A stretch of 64,000 nt of DNA from positions 3,704,001-3,768,000 of the forward strand of contig NZ_CP042301.2 of assembly GCF_007922615.2 (NCBI RefSeq), written 5' to 3'. Within the stretch, counting starts at the first letter, position 1, and every line of letters begins with the position of its first letter. A program made the position numbers and the translations under genes. This document shows positions 36,628 through 46,319 of this stretch, one piece after another. This DNA is from Nitratireductor mangrovi. GTDB taxonomy: Bacteria > Pseudomonadota > Alphaproteobacteria > Rhizobiales > Rhizobiaceae. The notes below the pieces were generated by a model. It was given only the letters and a program-made list of their open reading frames with translations. It was not told the DNA's origin and ran no database searches.

Positions 36628-36734
36628 CAGTTCGTCATCTCCGCTATCAGCCTCCCGCTTGACTTCCGCCTGTTCAACTGGTCGAAACCGCCAAGTCTGA
36701 ACAATCAGGCGTATCGACGAGCGGGGACGTGGCG

Positions 36735-37607
36735 ATGTCGCCAGCCATGCAGGAACTTCTGGCCATTCTCGACCTCGAGCGGCTGGAACACAATCTGTTT
36801 CGTGGTCGCAGCCCCCAGACCGCGTGGCAACGCGTCTTTGGCGGCCAGACCATCGGCCAGGCGCTGGTGGCGGCGCAGCGAACCGTCGAGGCGGATCGCC
36901 AGGTGCATTCCCTGCACGGCTATTTCATGCGGCCCGGCGACACCCAGGTGCCGATCGTCTACGAGGTCGACCGCATCCGCGACGGCGGCTCCTTCACGAC
37001 ACGCCGGGTGGTCGCGACCCAGCACGGCAAGGCGATCTTTTCGCTGGAGGCGTCGTTTCAGCTCAGCGAGCCCGGTCTCGACCACCAGTTCCCTATGCCG
37101 CTCGACGTGCCGCCGCCGGAAGAACTCAAGACGCAGCGCGAATTGCTCGACCACATGGAGAATGTGCCGGACATCATCCGCCGCTTCTGGGCGCGCGAAC
37201 GGCCGCTGGAGATCAAGCCGGTCAATCTCGAGCATTATGTCACCCGTGAAAAACTGCCACCGAAGCAGAACATCTGGCTACGCACTACCGGCCCCGTACC
37301 CGACAGCTGGCCGCTGAAGGCGGCCGTCCTTGCCTATCTGTCGGACATGACGCTGCTCGACACGTCGACCTTCGCCCATGGCCGCGCCATCTTCGATCCC
37401 GACCTGCAGGTCGCGAGCCTCGACCACGCCATGTGGTTCCATCGCGAACACACGCTCGACGACTGGCTGCTCTACACTCAGGACAGTCCCTCGGCGTCCG
37501 GCGCACGCGGCTTCACCCGCGGCGCCATCTACGGCCGCGACGGCGTCCTGATCGCTTCCGTGGCGCAGGAAGGGCTGATCCGGCCGCGCACCAAGCCCGC
37601 GAACTAG
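36735..37607 (+). CDS. tesB: Acyl-CoA thioesterase II
   Basis: Double-hotdog thioesterase of 290 residues. FGGQTIGQALVAA near residue 37 and SLDHAMWFHRE, then SASGARGFTRGAIYGRDGVLIASVAQEGLIR carry the catalytic Asp, Ser/Thr and Gln. It hydrolyses medium- and long-chain acyl-CoA. ATG 36735 is preferred over GTG 36729 because GGGG then has 7 to 8 bases of spacing. Followed by a hairpin then the glnK regulatory region. Confidence 0.94.
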   Translation: MSPAMQELLAILDLERLEHNLFRGRSPQTAWQRVFGGQTIGQALVAAQRTVEADRQVHSLHGYFMRPGDTQVPIVYEVDRIRDGGSFTTRRVVATQHGKAIFSLEASFQLSEPGLDHQFPMPLDVPPPEELKTQRELLDHMENVPDIIRRFWARERPLEIKPVNLEHYVTREKLPPKQNIWLRTTGPVPDSWPLKAAVLAYLSDMTLLDTSTFAHGRAIFDPDLQVASLDHAMWFHREHTLDDWLLYTQDSPSASGARGFTRGAIYGRDGVLIASVAQEGLIRPRTKPAN

Positions 37608-37621
37608 GCAAAAATCCGAAT

Positions 37622-37640
37622 CTGCACATATTTTGTGCAG
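37622..37640. promoter_or_regulatory. NtrC-type enhancer site
   Basis: CTGCAC-ATATTTT-GTGCAG has six-pair arms and the 17-base TGCAC-N7-GTGCA spacing of NtrC sites. It is about 90 bases upstream of the sigma-54 element and 190 bases before glnK, as expected for an enhancer. Confidence 0.75.
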
Positions 37641-37661
37641 TTCGCTTTTACGCAGGCGCAG

Positions 37662-37682
37662 CAACAGCCTGCCGGGCTGTTG
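37662..37682. other. Hairpin after tesB
   Basis: CAACAGCC-TGCCG-GGCTGTTG, eight perfect pairs. No T-run follows, so termination after tesB is only possible. It lies between the NtrC site and the sigma-54 promoter and could be a looping or IHF-region structure instead. Confidence 0.45.
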
Positions 37683-37726
37683 AATTGGCCAACAAATCCA
37701 GAAAGTTAACACTTCGTTGCCGAATC

Positions 37727-37742
37727 TGGCACGGAGCTTGAA
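37727..37742 (+). promoter_or_regulatory. Sigma-54 promoter for glnK-amt
   Basis: TGGCACG-GAGC-TTGAA matches the -24/-12 consensus TGGCAC-N5-TTGC closely, differing at the C of the -12 box. About 90 bases upstream of the glnK start and downstream of the NtrC site. Confidence 0.7.
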
Positions 37743-37821
37743 TCACCCTTCTCACTCTTCGGCCGTCAGCGGCGGTCGCAGTGCGAACGAACGCGGGGGA
37801 CCCGCAACAAACGAAGGGTGA

Positions 37822-38166
<345 letters not shown>

Positions 38167-38194
38167 ACGCCATTTCGATTTCAAGGAGACAGTC

Positions 38195-39547
38195 ATGACC
38201 ATTCCAACCCTCATCAAGCGCGGGATCGGGCCCGCCATGCTTGGCGGTGCCGGCCTGGCCGCCTTTGGTACGCTGACGGCTTTCGCGCAGGAGACCGCCG
38301 AACAAGCCGCTCCCGTCATGGACAAGGGCGACGCCGCCTGGATGATGACGGCCAGCCTTCTGGTTCTCTTCATGACCATGCCCGGGCTGGCGCTTTTCTA
38401 CGGCGGGCTCGTGCGCGCCAAGAACATGCTGTCGGTGCTCATGCAGTGCACGATGATCGCCGCCATCGTCATGGTGATCTGGGTGCTCTGGGGCTATTCC
38501 TTCGCCTTCGGCGGCGGCACCAGCCCGTTCTGGGGCGGCTTCGGCAAGCTGTTCCTCGCCGGCGTTGATTCGAATTCCACCGCGGCGACCTTCACCGACG
38601 GCGTGGTGCTGCCTGAGTACATCTTCATCTGCTTCCAGATGACCTTCGCCGTGATCACGCCCGCCCTGATCGTCGGCGCCTTCGCCGAGCGCATCAAGTT
38701 CTCCGCGGTGGTGGTCTTCACCATCCTCTGGGTGACGTTCGTCTATTTCCCGATCGCGCACATGGTCTGGGATGGCGCCGGCTACCTCTTCAACCTCGGC
38801 GCGCTCGACTTCGCCGGCGGCACGGTGGTGCACATCAATGCAGGCATTGCCGCCCTCGTCGGCTCCATCATGGTCGGCAAGCGTGTCGGCTACGGCAAGG
38901 ACAACATGGCGCCGCATTCCATGACCCTGACCATGGTCGGCGCGTCGATGCTGTGGGTGGGCTGGTTCGGCTTCAATGCCGGCTCCAACCTTGAGGCAAC
39001 GAGCGGCGCGGCGCTTGCCATGATCAACACCTTCGTGGCCACCGCCGGCGCGACCATCGCCTGGGTGGTGATCGAAAGCCTCGTGCGTGGCAAGGCCTCG
39101 ATGCTGGGCGCGGCTTCCGGCATCATCGCCGGCCTCGTCGCCGTCACGCCGGCCTGCGGCTCGGTGGGTCCGATCGGCGCGATCGTGCTCGGAGCCCTAG
39201 CCAGTGCGGTGTGCTACTACTTCGTCGCCGTCGTGAAGATCAAGATGGGCTACGACGACTCGCTCGACGTGTTCGGCATCCACGGCATCGGCGGCATCGT
39301 CGGCGCCATCGGCACCGGCATCTTTACCGCGCCGGCACTTGGCGGCACGGGGGGCGAGGATTTCTCGATCGCCTCTCAGGTCTGGATCCAGATCGTCGCC
39401 GTCCTCGTGACCGTCGTCTGGTGCGGCGTCATTTCGGCCATCCTGTTCAAGATCGTCGACCTGGTCGTCGGCCTGCGGCCGACCGAGGAAGCCGAGCGTC
39501 AGGGGCTCGACCTCACCTCGCACGGCGAGGCCGCCTACCACTCATAG
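38195..39547 (+). CDS. amt: Ammonium transporter
   Basis: Ammonium channel of 450 residues with a cleaved leader (ending FAQE) and eleven helices. ALFYGGLVRAKNML near residue 70 and HINAGIAALVGS, then FGIHGIGGIVGAIGTG carry the pore histidine pair and the conserved DxxGG-type region. AAGGAG precedes ATG 38195. Cotranscribed with glnK; transcription stops at the strong terminator at 39598. Confidence 0.96.
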   Translation: MTIPTLIKRGIGPAMLGGAGLAAFGTLTAFAQETAEQAAPVMDKGDAAWMMTASLLVLFMTMPGLALFYGGLVRAKNMLSVLMQCTMIAAIVMVIWVLWGYSFAFGGGTSPFWGGFGKLFLAGVDSNSTAATFTDGVVLPEYIFICFQMTFAVITPALIVGAFAERIKFSAVVVFTILWVTFVYFPIAHMVWDGAGYLFNLGALDFAGGTVVHINAGIAALVGSIMVGKRVGYGKDNMAPHSMTLTMVGASMLWVGWFGFNAGSNLEATSGAALAMINTFVATAGATIAWVVIESLVRGKASMLGAASGIIAGLVAVTPACGSVGPIGAIVLGALASAVCYYFVAVVKIKMGYDDSLDVFGIHGIGGIVGAIGTGIFTAPALGGTGGEDFSIASQVWIQIVAVLVTVVWCGVISAILFKIVDLVVGLRPTEEAERQGLDLTSHGEAAYHS

Positions 39548-39597
39548 GCCATGAGACCGCGGGGAGGGGCCTCTGGCCTCCCCTCGCAATCTTTCGC

Positions 39598-39629
39598 AAG
39601 AGGCCCGGCCCGCGCTGGGCCTCTTTTTT
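39598..39629 (+). terminator. Intrinsic terminator after amt
   Basis: AAGAGGCCC-GGCCCGCGCT-GGGCCTCTT, nine pairs, overlapping a six-base T-run (39624-39629). A second GC-rich stem just upstream (about 39563-39585) probably assists. Confidence 0.88.
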
Positions 39630-39659
39630 GTGCGCCGCCCGGCGCCGGCGCCGGCATGG

Positions 39660-39675
39660 TTAATGCCGCTTTAAC
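39660..39675. promoter_or_regulatory. CtrA-binding box upstream of ftsK
   Basis: TTAATGCCGCTTTAAC is an exact TTAA-N7-TTAAC match, 78 bases before the ftsK start. It would link ftsK transcription to the CtrA cell-cycle programme; that function is inferred from position. Confidence 0.7.
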
Positions 39676-39752
39676 CCTGGCTTCCTAGTGTGTGCGTGGA
39701 CCCGCCCCGCACCTGTGGCGCGGACGGCGGTCCGCGTCTGAAGGAACCACGC

Positions 39753-42281
39753 ATGCGACCAGGCAATTCGGCGACGTTCGCCCTCTCCGGCATCGGCCAC
39801 GGCATCCAGAGTTTCCTGCAACGCCTGATCCTGCGGGCGGCGGGCGTCGCGCTGCTTTGCCTTTGCGGTTTCGCGGTCGCGGCACTCGCCACCTGGAACG
39901 TCGCCGACCCGAGCTTCAGTCACGCCACCGACAATGTCGTCACCAACGCCATGGGCTATCCCGGCGCGATCTTCTCCGACATCGGCATGCAGTTCTTCGG
40001 CCTTGCCTCGGTCGCCGCCCTGGTTCCGGCCTTCGCCTGGGGCCTTTTCATGATTGCCGCGCGGTTGCCCGACCGGCTGCCAAGGCGGGGCGTCGCATGG
40101 CTGGTCGCGGCTATCCTGGCGTCGGCGGTCGCGGGTTGCTTCTCGGCGCCGCCGACCTGGCCGCTGCCGACCGGACTCGGCGGGGTCTTCGGCGACATGG
40201 TGCTGAAACTGCCGGGGCTCTTCGCCGGCGGATACCCGCAGGGCATCTTCGCCGTCCTGACCGGCGCCCTGTTCGGGTTCCCGGCGCTCTGGCTTGCCCT
40301 TTTTGCCGCCGGCATCCTCGCCCGGCGCCCACAACCGCAGGACGAAATAGCCGATGCGGCGGATGACCTGGAAGACGACATCGAGGCCGACGACGACGAT
40401 GAAAGCGACGGCGCCCTGGCGCTCGGCGCGGTCGTGCACTGGTGGCTGTCTGCGCGCGCCTTCGTCCGCCGGCTTTCCGCACGCCACCGCATGCCCCATG
40501 ACGACGAGGACGATGTTGACGGCCTGATGGATCTTTCCGACGTTCGGCCCGGCCGGCGCGTCGAACCGGAGTTCGATATGTCGCGGGCGGCCGAACCCTT
40601 CATGCCCGAACCCGGCGATTTCGATTTCGCAACCGAAATGGCTCCGGACGATTTCCCGGATGAGCCGGTGGCCGCCGCCGCACGGGTCGAAAACCCGGCG
40701 CCACGGCCGAAGCCAGGTGTGCGGGTACAGCGTGAGGCGCAGACCTCCTTCATCGGCATGGCCGAGTTCGAGATGCCGTCGCTGCATTTCCTCGCCGAGC
40801 CCAAGAACATGGCCCGCGACCCGAGCCTGTCGAAGGATGCGCTGGAGCAGAATGCCCGCCTGCTGGAAGGCGTCCTTGAGGATTTCGGGGTCAAGGGCGA
40901 GATTATTCATGTTCGCCCCGGCCCCGTCGTGACGCTTTACGAGCTGGAGCCGGCCCCGGGCATCAAATCCTCGCGCGTCATCGGCCTTGCCGACGACATC
41001 GCCCGCTCGATGAGCGCGATCGCCTGTCGTGTTGCCGTCGTGCCGGGCCGCAACGCCATCGGCATCGAACTGCCGAACGCACGCCGCGAGACCGTCTTCC
41101 TGCGCGAACTCCTGGCCTCGCGCGACTATGAGCAGACCAAGGCCAGGCTCGGCCTCGCGCTCGGCAAGACCATCAATGGCGAGGTGGTGATTGCCGACCT
41201 CGCCAAGATGCCGCATCTGCTGGTGGCCGGCACCACCGGCTCGGGCAAGTCGGTGGCGATCAACACCATGATCCTGTCGATCCTCTATCGCATGAAGCCG
41301 GAACAGTGCCGGCTGATCATGATCGATCCCAAGATGCTCGAGCTCTCCGTCTATGACGGCGTCCCCCATCTGCTCACCCCGGTCGTCACCGATCCGAAGA
41401 AGGCGGTGGTGGCGCTGAAGTGGACCGTGCGGGAGATGGAGGACCGCTACCGCAAGATGTCGAAGGTCGGCGTGCGCAACATCGACGGCTTTAACCAGCG
41501 CGTCGCGCAGGCCGCCAGGAAGGGCGAATCGATTTCGCGCACGGTCCAGACCGGCTTCGACCGCGACACCGGCGAGGCCATCTACGAGACCGAGAGCCTC
41601 GACCTGGCACCGCTTCCTTACATCGTCGTCATCATCGACGAGATGGCCGATTTGATGATGGTGGCCGGCAAGGACATCGAGGGCGCCGTCCAGCGTCTGG
41701 CGCAGATGGCGCGCGCCGCCGGCATCCACGTCATCATGGCCACGCAGCGTCCGTCGGTCGACGTCATCACCGGCACCATCAAGGCGAACTTCCCGACCCG
41801 TATCTCCTTCCAGGTGACCTCGAAGATCGACAGCCGCACCATCCTCGGCGAGCAGGGCGCCGAACAGCTGCTCGGCATGGGCGACATGCTCTACATGGCC
41901 GGCGGCGGCCGCATCCAGCGCGTGCACGGTCCGTTCGTTTCCGACGACGAGGTCGAGAAGGTGGTCGCCCATCTGAAGCTGCAGGGCGTTCCCGAGTATC
42001 TCGACGCCATCACCGAGGAAGACGAGGACGGCGAAGACGGCGGCGCGACGGGTTCCGGCGGCGGCAACATCGACAATTCCGAAGATCCCTACGACCAGGC
42101 CGTCGCCGTGGTCTTGCGCGACGGCAAGGCGTCCACCAGCTATATCCAGAGACGGCTCGGCATCGGCTACAACCGCGCCGCCTCGATCATCGAGCGCATG
42201 GAGCAGGAGGGCATCGTCGGGGCCGCGAACCACGCCGGCAAGCGCGAGATCCTGGTTCCGACCGAAGACGACAAGTTCTGA
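39753..42281 (+). CDS. ftsK: DNA translocase FtsK
   Basis: Division-site DNA pump of 842 residues. Four N-terminal helices (about 22-50, 70-92, 108-130, 165-195), an acidic linker ([17 protein letters not shown]), then the motor: Walker [13 protein letters not shown] (about residue 492), Walker [14 protein letters not shown] (about 626). The C-terminal gamma winged helix ([11 protein letters not shown] ... [14 protein letters not shown]) reads KOPS sequences near dif. ATG 39753 follows GAAGGAACC. Confidence 0.97.
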   Translation: MRPGNSATFALSGIGHGIQSFLQRLILRAAGVALLCLCGFAVAALATWNVADPSFSHATDNVVTNAMGYPGAIFSDIGMQFFGLASVAALVPAFAWGLFMIAARLPDRLPRRGVAWLVAAILASAVAGCFSAPPTWPLPTGLGGVFGDMVLKLPGLFAGGYPQGIFAVLTGALFGFPALWLALFAAGILARRPQPQDEIADAADDLEDDIEADDDDESDGALALGAVVHWWLSARAFVRRLSARHRMPHDDEDDVDGLMDLSDVRPGRRVEPEFDMSRAAEPFMPEPGDFDFATEMAPDDFPDEPVAAAARVENPAPRPKPGVRVQREAQTSFIGMAEFEMPSLHFLAEPKNMARDPSLSKDALEQNARLLEGVLEDFGVKGEIIHVRPGPVVTLYELEPAPGIKSSRVIGLADDIARSMSAIACRVAVVPGRNAIGIELPNARRETVFLRELLASRDYEQTKARLGLALGKTINGEVVIADLAKMPHLLVAGTTGSGKSVAINTMILSILYRMKPEQCRLIMIDPKMLELSVYDGVPHLLTPVVTDPKKAVVALKWTVREMEDRYRKMSKVGVRNIDGFNQRVAQAARKGESISRTVQTGFDRDTGEAIYETESLDLAPLPYIVVIIDEMADLMMVAGKDIEGAVQRLAQMARAAGIHVIMATQRPSVDVITGTIKANFPTRISFQVTSKIDSRTILGEQGAEQLLGMGDMLYMAGGGRIQRVHGPFVSDDEVEKVVAHLKLQGVPEYLDAITEEDEDGEDGGATGSGGGNIDNSEDPYDQAVAVVLRDGKASTSYIQRRLGIGYNRAASIIERMEQEGIVGAANHAGKREILVPTEDDKF

Positions 42282-42331
42282 CCGGGCCGTGCAGACAAAC
42301 TAACGCCGCACTCCACGCCTAGGTGAGCCCA

Positions 42332-43024
42332 ATGCACGTTTGGAGACTGATTCCGATGTTCCCCGACCGCCCCGATCTTCTCAGGCGCCTCGCCCTAAGC
42401 GGCAGCCTCGCGCTTGCCGTCTGCGCCGCGGCACTCGTCGTACCCTCGACAACCGGCCGCGCCCAGGCAGCGACCGGCGAAGCCCAGAAGATCGCCACCC
42501 ACTTCACCCGGATTCGCACAATGATGGGCGAGTTCGTCCAGTTCGGACCGCGCGGCGAACAGACCGGCGGCAAGTTCTATATCGAGCGCCCCGGCAAGAT
42601 CCGCTTCAACTATGAGGCGCCGGCCGCCGTCCAGGTGATCGCCGATGGCGAGTCGGTCGTCATCAACAACAAGAAGTTGAAGACCTGGGACCTCTACCCG
42701 CTCTCCAAGACGCCGCTGAAACTGCTGCTCGACGACAATATCGATCTGTCCGGCGAGAAAGTCCGCAAGGTGCAGCAGAACGAGGACCTGACCACCATCC
42801 AGTTGCAGGACAAGTCGGTCTTCGGCGACTCTACCATCACCATGATGTTCGACCCAAAATCCTACGAATTGCGGCAGTGGACGATCACCGACGCCCAGGG
42901 CAAGGACACCACGGTGATGATCTTCAACGTCGAGCAGGGCGTTACCTTCGATCCGAGCGTGTTCGCCATCGACTACCAGCACATTTCGCGCCACGGCGCC
43001 CGCGGCCACACCAGCGGCCGGTAG
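42332..43024 (+). CDS. LolA-family outer-membrane lipoprotein carrier
   Basis: Protein of 230 residues. A signal helix (about 20-45, ending AQAAT) precedes the LolA barrel: FVQFGPRGEQTGGKFYIERPGKIRFNYEAP, then KTPLKLLLDDNIDL and FDPSVFAID at the C-terminus. It would shuttle lipoproteins from LolCDE to the outer membrane. ATG 42332 after AGGTGAG is used; a later ATG at 42356 is possible. Directly downstream of ftsK, as in many alphaproteobacteria. Confidence 0.92.
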   Translation: MHVWRLIPMFPDRPDLLRRLALSGSLALAVCAAALVVPSTTGRAQAATGEAQKIATHFTRIRTMMGEFVQFGPRGEQTGGKFYIERPGKIRFNYEAPAAVQVIADGESVVINNKKLKTWDLYPLSKTPLKLLLDDNIDLSGEKVRKVQQNEDLTTIQLQDKSVFGDSTITMMFDPKSYELRQWTITDAQGKDTTVMIFNVEQGVTFDPSVFAIDYQHISRHGARGHTSGR

Positions 43025-43141
43025 CAGCGACCCGCACACGCCTGTGGATGACGGCCGGACCGGCACGGGTCCGGCTGCTTTTGCTTGTCAGGGGAAACCC
43101 TGGCTGGCAGTTTCCGGCGCGCATTCCAGCCGGAACTTCCC

Positions 43142-43948
43142 ATGAGTTTTTCGATCGCCACGTGGAACATCAATTCCGTTCGCCTTCGCTTGCCGCTGGT
43201 CGAACAGTTCCTGAAACGCTACCAGCCTGACATCCTGTGCCTGCAGGAAACCAAGTGCCCGGACGAATTCTTCCCGGCTGAGGCCTTCGAGGCCCTCGGC
43301 TATTCGCACATCGCGATCAGCGGTCAGAAGGGTTATCACGGCGTCGCCACGCTCTCTCGCCGGCCGATCGACATCGTCGAGAAACGCGATTTCTGCAAGA
43401 TGGGCGACCGCCGCCACCTGTCGACGCGCTTTTCGGCCGGCGGCAGGACGGTGCTCCTGCACAATTTCTACGTTCCCGCAGGCGGCGACGAGCCCGATCC
43501 GGCAATCAATCCGAAATTCCGGCACAAGCTCGACTTCATCGCCGAGATGCGCGACGTGCGCGCCGGGCATGACGGCGAATCGGGCTCGATCCTGGTCGGC
43601 GACCTCAACATCGCGCCCCTGGAGACCGACGTCTGGTCCCACAAGCAATTGCTGAAGGTGGTCAGCCACACGCCGGTGGAGACCGAGGGGCTGGAATCGA
43701 TGCGTACGGGGGGCGGCTGGACCGACCTCATGCGTGCGCACATTCCGCCCGAGGAACGGCTCTATACCTGGTGGAGCTATCGCGCCCGCGACTGGGAGGC
43801 TTCCGACCGCGGCCGGCGCCTCGACCATGTCTGGACCTCGCCCAATGTGGCTGCCGACATGCGCGAGGTCGAAGTGGTTCGTGCGGCCCGCGGCTGGGAA
43901 CGGCCATCGGACCACGTGCCGGTGATCGCGCGGTTCGGCTACGAATAG
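43142..43948 (+). CDS. xthA: Exodeoxyribonuclease III
   Basis: AP endonuclease/exonuclease of 268 residues in base-excision repair. ATWNINSVRLRL at the start, LQETKCPDEFFP with the metal Glu, GDLNIAPLETDVWSH, and DHVWTSPN then SDHVPVIARF at the end hold the catalytic Asp/Asn/His set. It follows the LolA gene. Confidence 0.96.
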   Translation: MSFSIATWNINSVRLRLPLVEQFLKRYQPDILCLQETKCPDEFFPAEAFEALGYSHIAISGQKGYHGVATLSRRPIDIVEKRDFCKMGDRRHLSTRFSAGGRTVLLHNFYVPAGGDEPDPAINPKFRHKLDFIAEMRDVRAGHDGESGSILVGDLNIAPLETDVWSHKQLLKVVSHTPVETEGLESMRTGGGWTDLMRAHIPPEERLYTWWSYRARDWEASDRGRRLDHVWTSPNVAADMREVEVVRAARGWERPSDHVPVIARFGYE

Positions 43949-43971
43949 CCGTCCGGCTCATCGTCGCCTGC

Positions 43972-44424
43972 TCAGGAAAATTTCGGCGCCAGCCGCTCGA
44001 TGCGCGAGACCATGGAGGCAAGGTCTGCCGACAGGCGGCGGTGCAGTTTGGCGGCGGCGTCGGGATATTCCACCAGGATGCGCTGGAACAAAGCGCGGTT
44101 GAGACGCATGAGCTCGACCTCGGTCTCGGCAATGGCGCCAGTAAGGCGGCGCGTATCGGCGATCAGCGCCAGTTCGCCAAGAACCGCGCCGGCGCCGAGG
44201 CGCGACACGACCACACGTTCGCCATCCCGCTCGCGGAAAAGCGCGACCGTCCCCGCGACGACCACGAAAGCGCAGTCGGCCGCCGCGCCCTCGCGGTAGA
44301 TCTCCTTGCCGGCGGCACGCCGCAGCCGCTCCGTCCCGAAAGCGAGGAGGCGGAGCTGATCCTGGGTGAATTCCCTGAAAATGCCTGCGCCGGCCAGAAT
44401 GCTGATGTCGTCATCAAGCGCCAT
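43972..44424 (-). CDS. Cyclic-nucleotide-binding domain protein
   Basis: Single CNB-domain protein of 150 residues. AGAGIFREFTQDQLRLLAFG, YREGAAADCAFVVVAGTVALF, LGAGAVLGELALIADTRRLTGAIA give the phosphate-binding cassette, although the usual arginine pattern GE-x6-R-x-A reads GELALIADTRRLTGA. No HTH or enzyme domain is attached, so it may be a sensor partner. It is 57 bases downstream of the response regulator on the same strand. Confidence 0.92.
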   Translation of the reverse strand: MALDDDISILAGAGIFREFTQDQLRLLAFGTERLRRAAGKEIYREGAAADCAFVVVAGTVALFRERDGERVVVSRLGAGAVLGELALIADTRRLTGAIAETEVELMRLNRALFQRILVEYPDAAAKLHRRLSADLASMVSRIERLAPKFS

Positions 44425-44481
44425 GAAGGTGTCCCGGGCCTTCGAGAGCGAAAACGCCCGGCCCTACCGGCGCCTTTCGAC

Positions 44482-45165
44482 TCAGGGGACGAGCTTGTAA
44501 CCCCCGCTTTCTGTCACAAGAATTTCAGCATTGGAAGGATCGCGCTCGATCTTCTGGCGCAGCCGGTAGACATGCGTCTCCAGCGTATGGGTGGTCACGC
44601 CCGAATTGTAGCCCCATACCTCCTCGAGCAGGACGTCGCGGGTGATGACCTTCTGGCCGGCCCGGTAGAGGTATTTGATGATCGAGGCTTCCTTCTCGGT
44701 CAACCTGACTTTTCCGCCGCGCTGGTCGATCAGCAGCTTCTGGCTCGGCTTGAACGTGTAAGGCCCCACGGCGAAGGTGGCGTCCTCGCTCTGCTCGTGC
44801 TGGCGCAGCTGGGCGCGCAGGCGGGCAAGCAGCACGGCGAATCGGAACGGCTTGGTGACATAGTCGTTGGCGCCGGCCTCCAATCCGAGGATGGTGTCGG
44901 AATCGGTGTCCTGTCCGGTCAGCATGATGATCGGCGCCTTGAAGCCCCCCTTGCGCAAGAGCTTGACGGCTTCGCGGCCATCCATGTCCGGCAGTCCGAC
45001 ATCCATGATCAGCAGGTCGATCAAGCCGCCGCGCGCGGTCTGGATGCCCTTGCCTGCGGTGGCCTCCTGGATCACCCTGAACTCTTCGTAGAGCGAAAGC
45101 TGTTCGACAAGGGTCGCCCTCAGGTCGTCATCGTCGTCGACGATCAGGATAGTGCGTGAGGTCAT
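44482..45165 (-). CDS. OmpR-family response regulator (orphan)
   Basis: Response regulator of 227 residues. Receiver: VDDDDDLRATLVEQLSLYEEF, phospho-Asp in IMDVGLPDMDG (about residue 55), MLTGQDTDSD, NDYVTKPFRFAV. DNA-binding winged helix: RLTEKEASIIKYLYRAG, then VTTHTLETHVYRLRQKIERDP. This sequence strongly resembles the CenR class of alphaproteobacterial regulators, which control the cell envelope; I am not certain, so no symbol. No histidine kinase lies beside it. Divergent from the L,D-transpeptidase gene. Confidence 0.94.
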   Translation of the reverse strand: MTSRTILIVDDDDDLRATLVEQLSLYEEFRVIQEATAGKGIQTARGGLIDLLIMDVGLPDMDGREAVKLLRKGGFKAPIIMLTGQDTDSDTILGLEAGANDYVTKPFRFAVLLARLRAQLRQHEQSEDATFAVGPYTFKPSQKLLIDQRGGKVRLTEKEASIIKYLYRAGQKVITRDVLLEEVWGYNSGVTTHTLETHVYRLRQKIERDPSNAEILVTESGGYKLVP

Positions 45166-45245
45166 GTCTCAATCCATAAGCAATTGTTGAAGGCCCGTCG
45201 CAACGTCATCTATGGGTCGTGCACGAATCGTGAAAGCCGCTCACC

Positions 45246-45839
45246 GTGATTTGTACATTTTCGCCATCATACTCCAAAAAACGTGAGCGCAATGCGGCAG
45301 GCACGCGGCGCGGGAAAGGCAGGCGGCCGATCATCGTGCGGGCACGCCCGGGAAGGCCGACGCAAGGCATCCTCGCGCTTGGGCAGCGGACATTCGCCTG
45401 CGCCCTCGGCCGCGCGGGCATCACCAGCCTCAAGCGCGAGGGCGACGGCGCCACGCCGCGCGGCCCCTTGCGCGTCCTCTGGGGCTACTTCCGTCCGGAC
45501 CGGGGGCCGGTTCCGGCCAACGCCTTGCAGTGGCGGCGCACCTCGCCTGAACAGGGCTGGTGCGACGCCTCCGGCGACCGCAACTACAACCGGCCGGTGG
45601 CGCTTCCCTACCCGGCCAGCCACGAGAAGATGCGGCGCGAGGACCATCTCTACGACATCGTCATCGTGCTCGACTGGAACATGCGTCCCGCCGCGCGCAA
45701 CCGCGGCAGCGCCATCTTCCTGCATCTGGCGCGGCCCGGTTACCTGCCGACCGAAGGCTGCATCGCGGTCTCGCGCGCGACGATGATGCGTCTGCTGCCC
45801 TGCCTGCGGCGCGGCACGCCGATCCGCGTCGCGCCCTGA
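45246..45839 (+). CDS. L,D-transpeptidase family protein (YkuD)
   Basis: Protein of up to 197 residues. The YkuD core ends with IFLHLARPGYLPTEGCIAVS, providing the catalytic His and Cys (SxGC-like, here TEGC). LKREGDGATPRG is typical. The start is unsure: GTG 45246 is the longest, whereas GTG 45336 would place it near homologue starts; no good Shine-Dalgarno decides. There is no obvious signal peptide. Enzymes of this family crosslink peptidoglycan or attach lipoproteins; here activity is inferred. Confidence 0.88.
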   Translation: MICTFSPSYSKKRERNAAGTRRGKGRRPIIVRARPGRPTQGILALGQRTFACALGRAGITSLKREGDGATPRGPLRVLWGYFRPDRGPVPANALQWRRTSPEQGWCDASGDRNYNRPVALPYPASHEKMRREDHLYDIVIVLDWNMRPAARNRGSAIFLHLARPGYLPTEGCIAVSRATMMRLLPCLRRGTPIRVAP

Positions 45840-45841
45840 GT

Positions 45842-46249
45842 TCAGACGCCCCACCAGCCGATGATGGCGCCCATGATCAGGGCCACGCCGAGCCAGTGGC
45901 CGGCATCGATGAGCGTCAGGTCCCAGCCGAAGCCCTCATAGCGCTGGTTGACGGCAACCGTCGTCGCCATGAAGCCTAGCCAGATGAAGAAGCCGGACAC
46001 GATGCCGTTCCATGCCGTGACCTGGCCCGAGCCGAGATGGCCGATGATGCCGGCGAGAACCCAGGCCATGACAAGCTCGCAAACGAAGCTGGTCACGAAA
46101 AGCACCGGCTCCATCTTCGCCTCTTCCGGCTTGATGCGCGCCGCCTTCATCCACGGTGTGCCGAGGGCGCCGTAATAGACGGCGCCGAAGGCAAACGCCG
46201 CGACCGCGGCCAAAAGCACCGCGAGATAGCTCATTCCGCCGAAATCCAT
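45842..46249 (-). CDS. DUF1761 family membrane protein
   Basis: Protein of 135 residues with four helices. GAVYYGALGTPWMKAARI near residue 24, then TAWNGIVSGFFIWLGFMAT and a C-terminal IDAGHWLGVALIMGAIIGWW match DUF1761. ATG 46249 is used, with GGGAG eight bases upstream; ATG 46267 is alternative. Unknown function. Convergent with the L,D-transpeptidase gene, 2 bases apart. Confidence 0.88.
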   Translation of the reverse strand: MDFGGMSYLAVLLAAVAAFAFGAVYYGALGTPWMKAARIKPEEAKMEPVLFVTSFVCELVMAWVLAGIIGHLGSGQVTAWNGIVSGFFIWLGFMATTVAVNQRYEGFGWDLTLIDAGHWLGVALIMGAIIGWWGV

Positions 46250-46319
46250 CGCTGTCGCTCCCGTCATCGCGCCGTCAGGGCGCTTCCGGGCCGAATAGAA
46301 CGCCGTGCACAGGGCTTCG

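Noticed and set aside
37701..37720. CtrA box near glnK (GTTAACACTTCGTTGCC)
   Set aside because: Only one half-site fits; the second reads TTGCC instead of TTAAC.
39660..42233. 857-residue minus-strand frame across ftsK
   Set aside because: Antisense shadow with Asp/His/Arg-rich composition and no recognisable domain, whereas ftsK is complete on the plus strand.
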